From assembly GCA_902766265.1 (NCBI GenBank), contig CACXCY010000188.1:1-14982 (forward strand): 14,982 nt of DNA. The letters are read 5' to 3'. Within the stretch, counting starts at the first letter, position 1; each line of letters starts with the position of its first letter. The DNA comes from an uncultured Bacteroidota bacterium (GTDB lineage Bacteria > Bacteroidota > Bacteroidia > Bacteroidales > P3). Shown piece after piece: positions 14,810 to 14,982 of the stretch. The translations under genes and the position numbers were made by a program. A model generated the notes under the pieces. It saw only the letters and a program-made list of their open reading frames with translations. It was not told the origin of the DNA and searched no databases.

Positions 14810-14859
14810 TCTAACTCTAACCTAAGTCTAACCTAAGTCTAACTTTACTCTAACTTTTG
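14810..14859. repeat. 11-bp tandem repeats TCTAACnnnnn upstream of dnaG
   Basis: TCTAAC begins at 14810, 14816, 14827, 14838 and 14849. The last four are exactly 11 bp apart; two are identical (TCTAACCTAAG) and two share TCTAACTTT. They lie 80-130 bases ahead of the dnaG start. One helical turn of spacing would suit a protein binding each copy on the same DNA face, but simple slippage repeats look alike. The remaining bases to the window end are A/T-rich with a doubled ACATTTC (14947-14960) and no gene I can support. Confidence 0.7.
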
Positions 14860-14982
14860 GTTGACCCACTCATTTATCAATTAAAACGCACATAAATTAC
14901 ACACGTACAGACAAATGAATACATTTGGTAATAACTAACGCATTTTACATTTCACATTTCACTTGTTGGTGTCTAAAAAAAA

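Noticed and set aside
10186..14982. Sigma-54 promoter (GG-N10-GC) as a target of the activator
   Set aside because: TGGCAC-like words occur inside coding sequence, but none has a properly spaced TTGC in an upstream region.

Overview
The window looks like chromosomal DNA of a Bacteroidales-type member of the Bacteroidota; I cannot name the genus. Three things support this. Recognisable promoters have the Bacteroidota form (TTTG, about 19 bases, then TAnnTTTG). Starts lack a clear Shine-Dalgarno sequence. The proteins are typical of the phylum: a CHC2 primase of its style, a stand-alone sigma-54 activator, a short EPSP synthase, a MORN-repeat lipoprotein and a YFW-ended beta-barrel. I see no integrase, transposase, phage gene, CRISPR array, rRNA or tRNA.

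Layout. (1) 1-213 holds three palindromes spaced exactly 22 bp apart and the terminator of the leftward hyd operon. (2) 214-1889, minus strand: a TM1266-type regulator followed by hydG, the radical-SAM enzyme that builds the CO/CN-iron unit of [FeFe]-hydrogenase. A roughly 90-nt leader able to form several hairpins precedes them. (3) 2087-3766, plus strand: divergent from hyd, a crotonase and a 3-hydroxybutyryl-CoA dehydrogenase, closed by a strong terminator. (4) 3924-9805, plus strand: an exported M28 peptidase fused to a probable outer-membrane barrel, an exported EEP-family phosphohydrolase, a MORN lipoprotein, a CCA-adding-type nucleotidyltransferase with an HD domain, and miaA. The last two both act on tRNA. 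(5) 9806-10185: a convergent intergenic region with terminators and a second 22-bp palindrome array. (6) 14728-10186, minus strand: dnaG, then a sigma-54 activator without a sensor domain, then aroA, closely packed as one probable operon. An 11-bp repeat array lies upstream of dnaG.

Functional links. Hydrogenase maturation beside 3-hydroxyacyl-CoA/crotonyl-CoA interconversion suggests fermentative redox balancing: one side disposes of reductant as H2, the other uses it in carbon chain reduction. This link is inferred from the divergent arrangement only. The remaining genes are housekeeping or cell-envelope functions.

Most unusual points: miaA has no ATG, GTG or TTG that keeps its P-loop; the peptidase-barrel fusion; a Ser-Arg in the cofactor-binding position of the dehydrogenase; and three short-repeat arrays with periods of 22, 22 and 11 bp. 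I found no clear evidence of a wholly new defence or mobile system.
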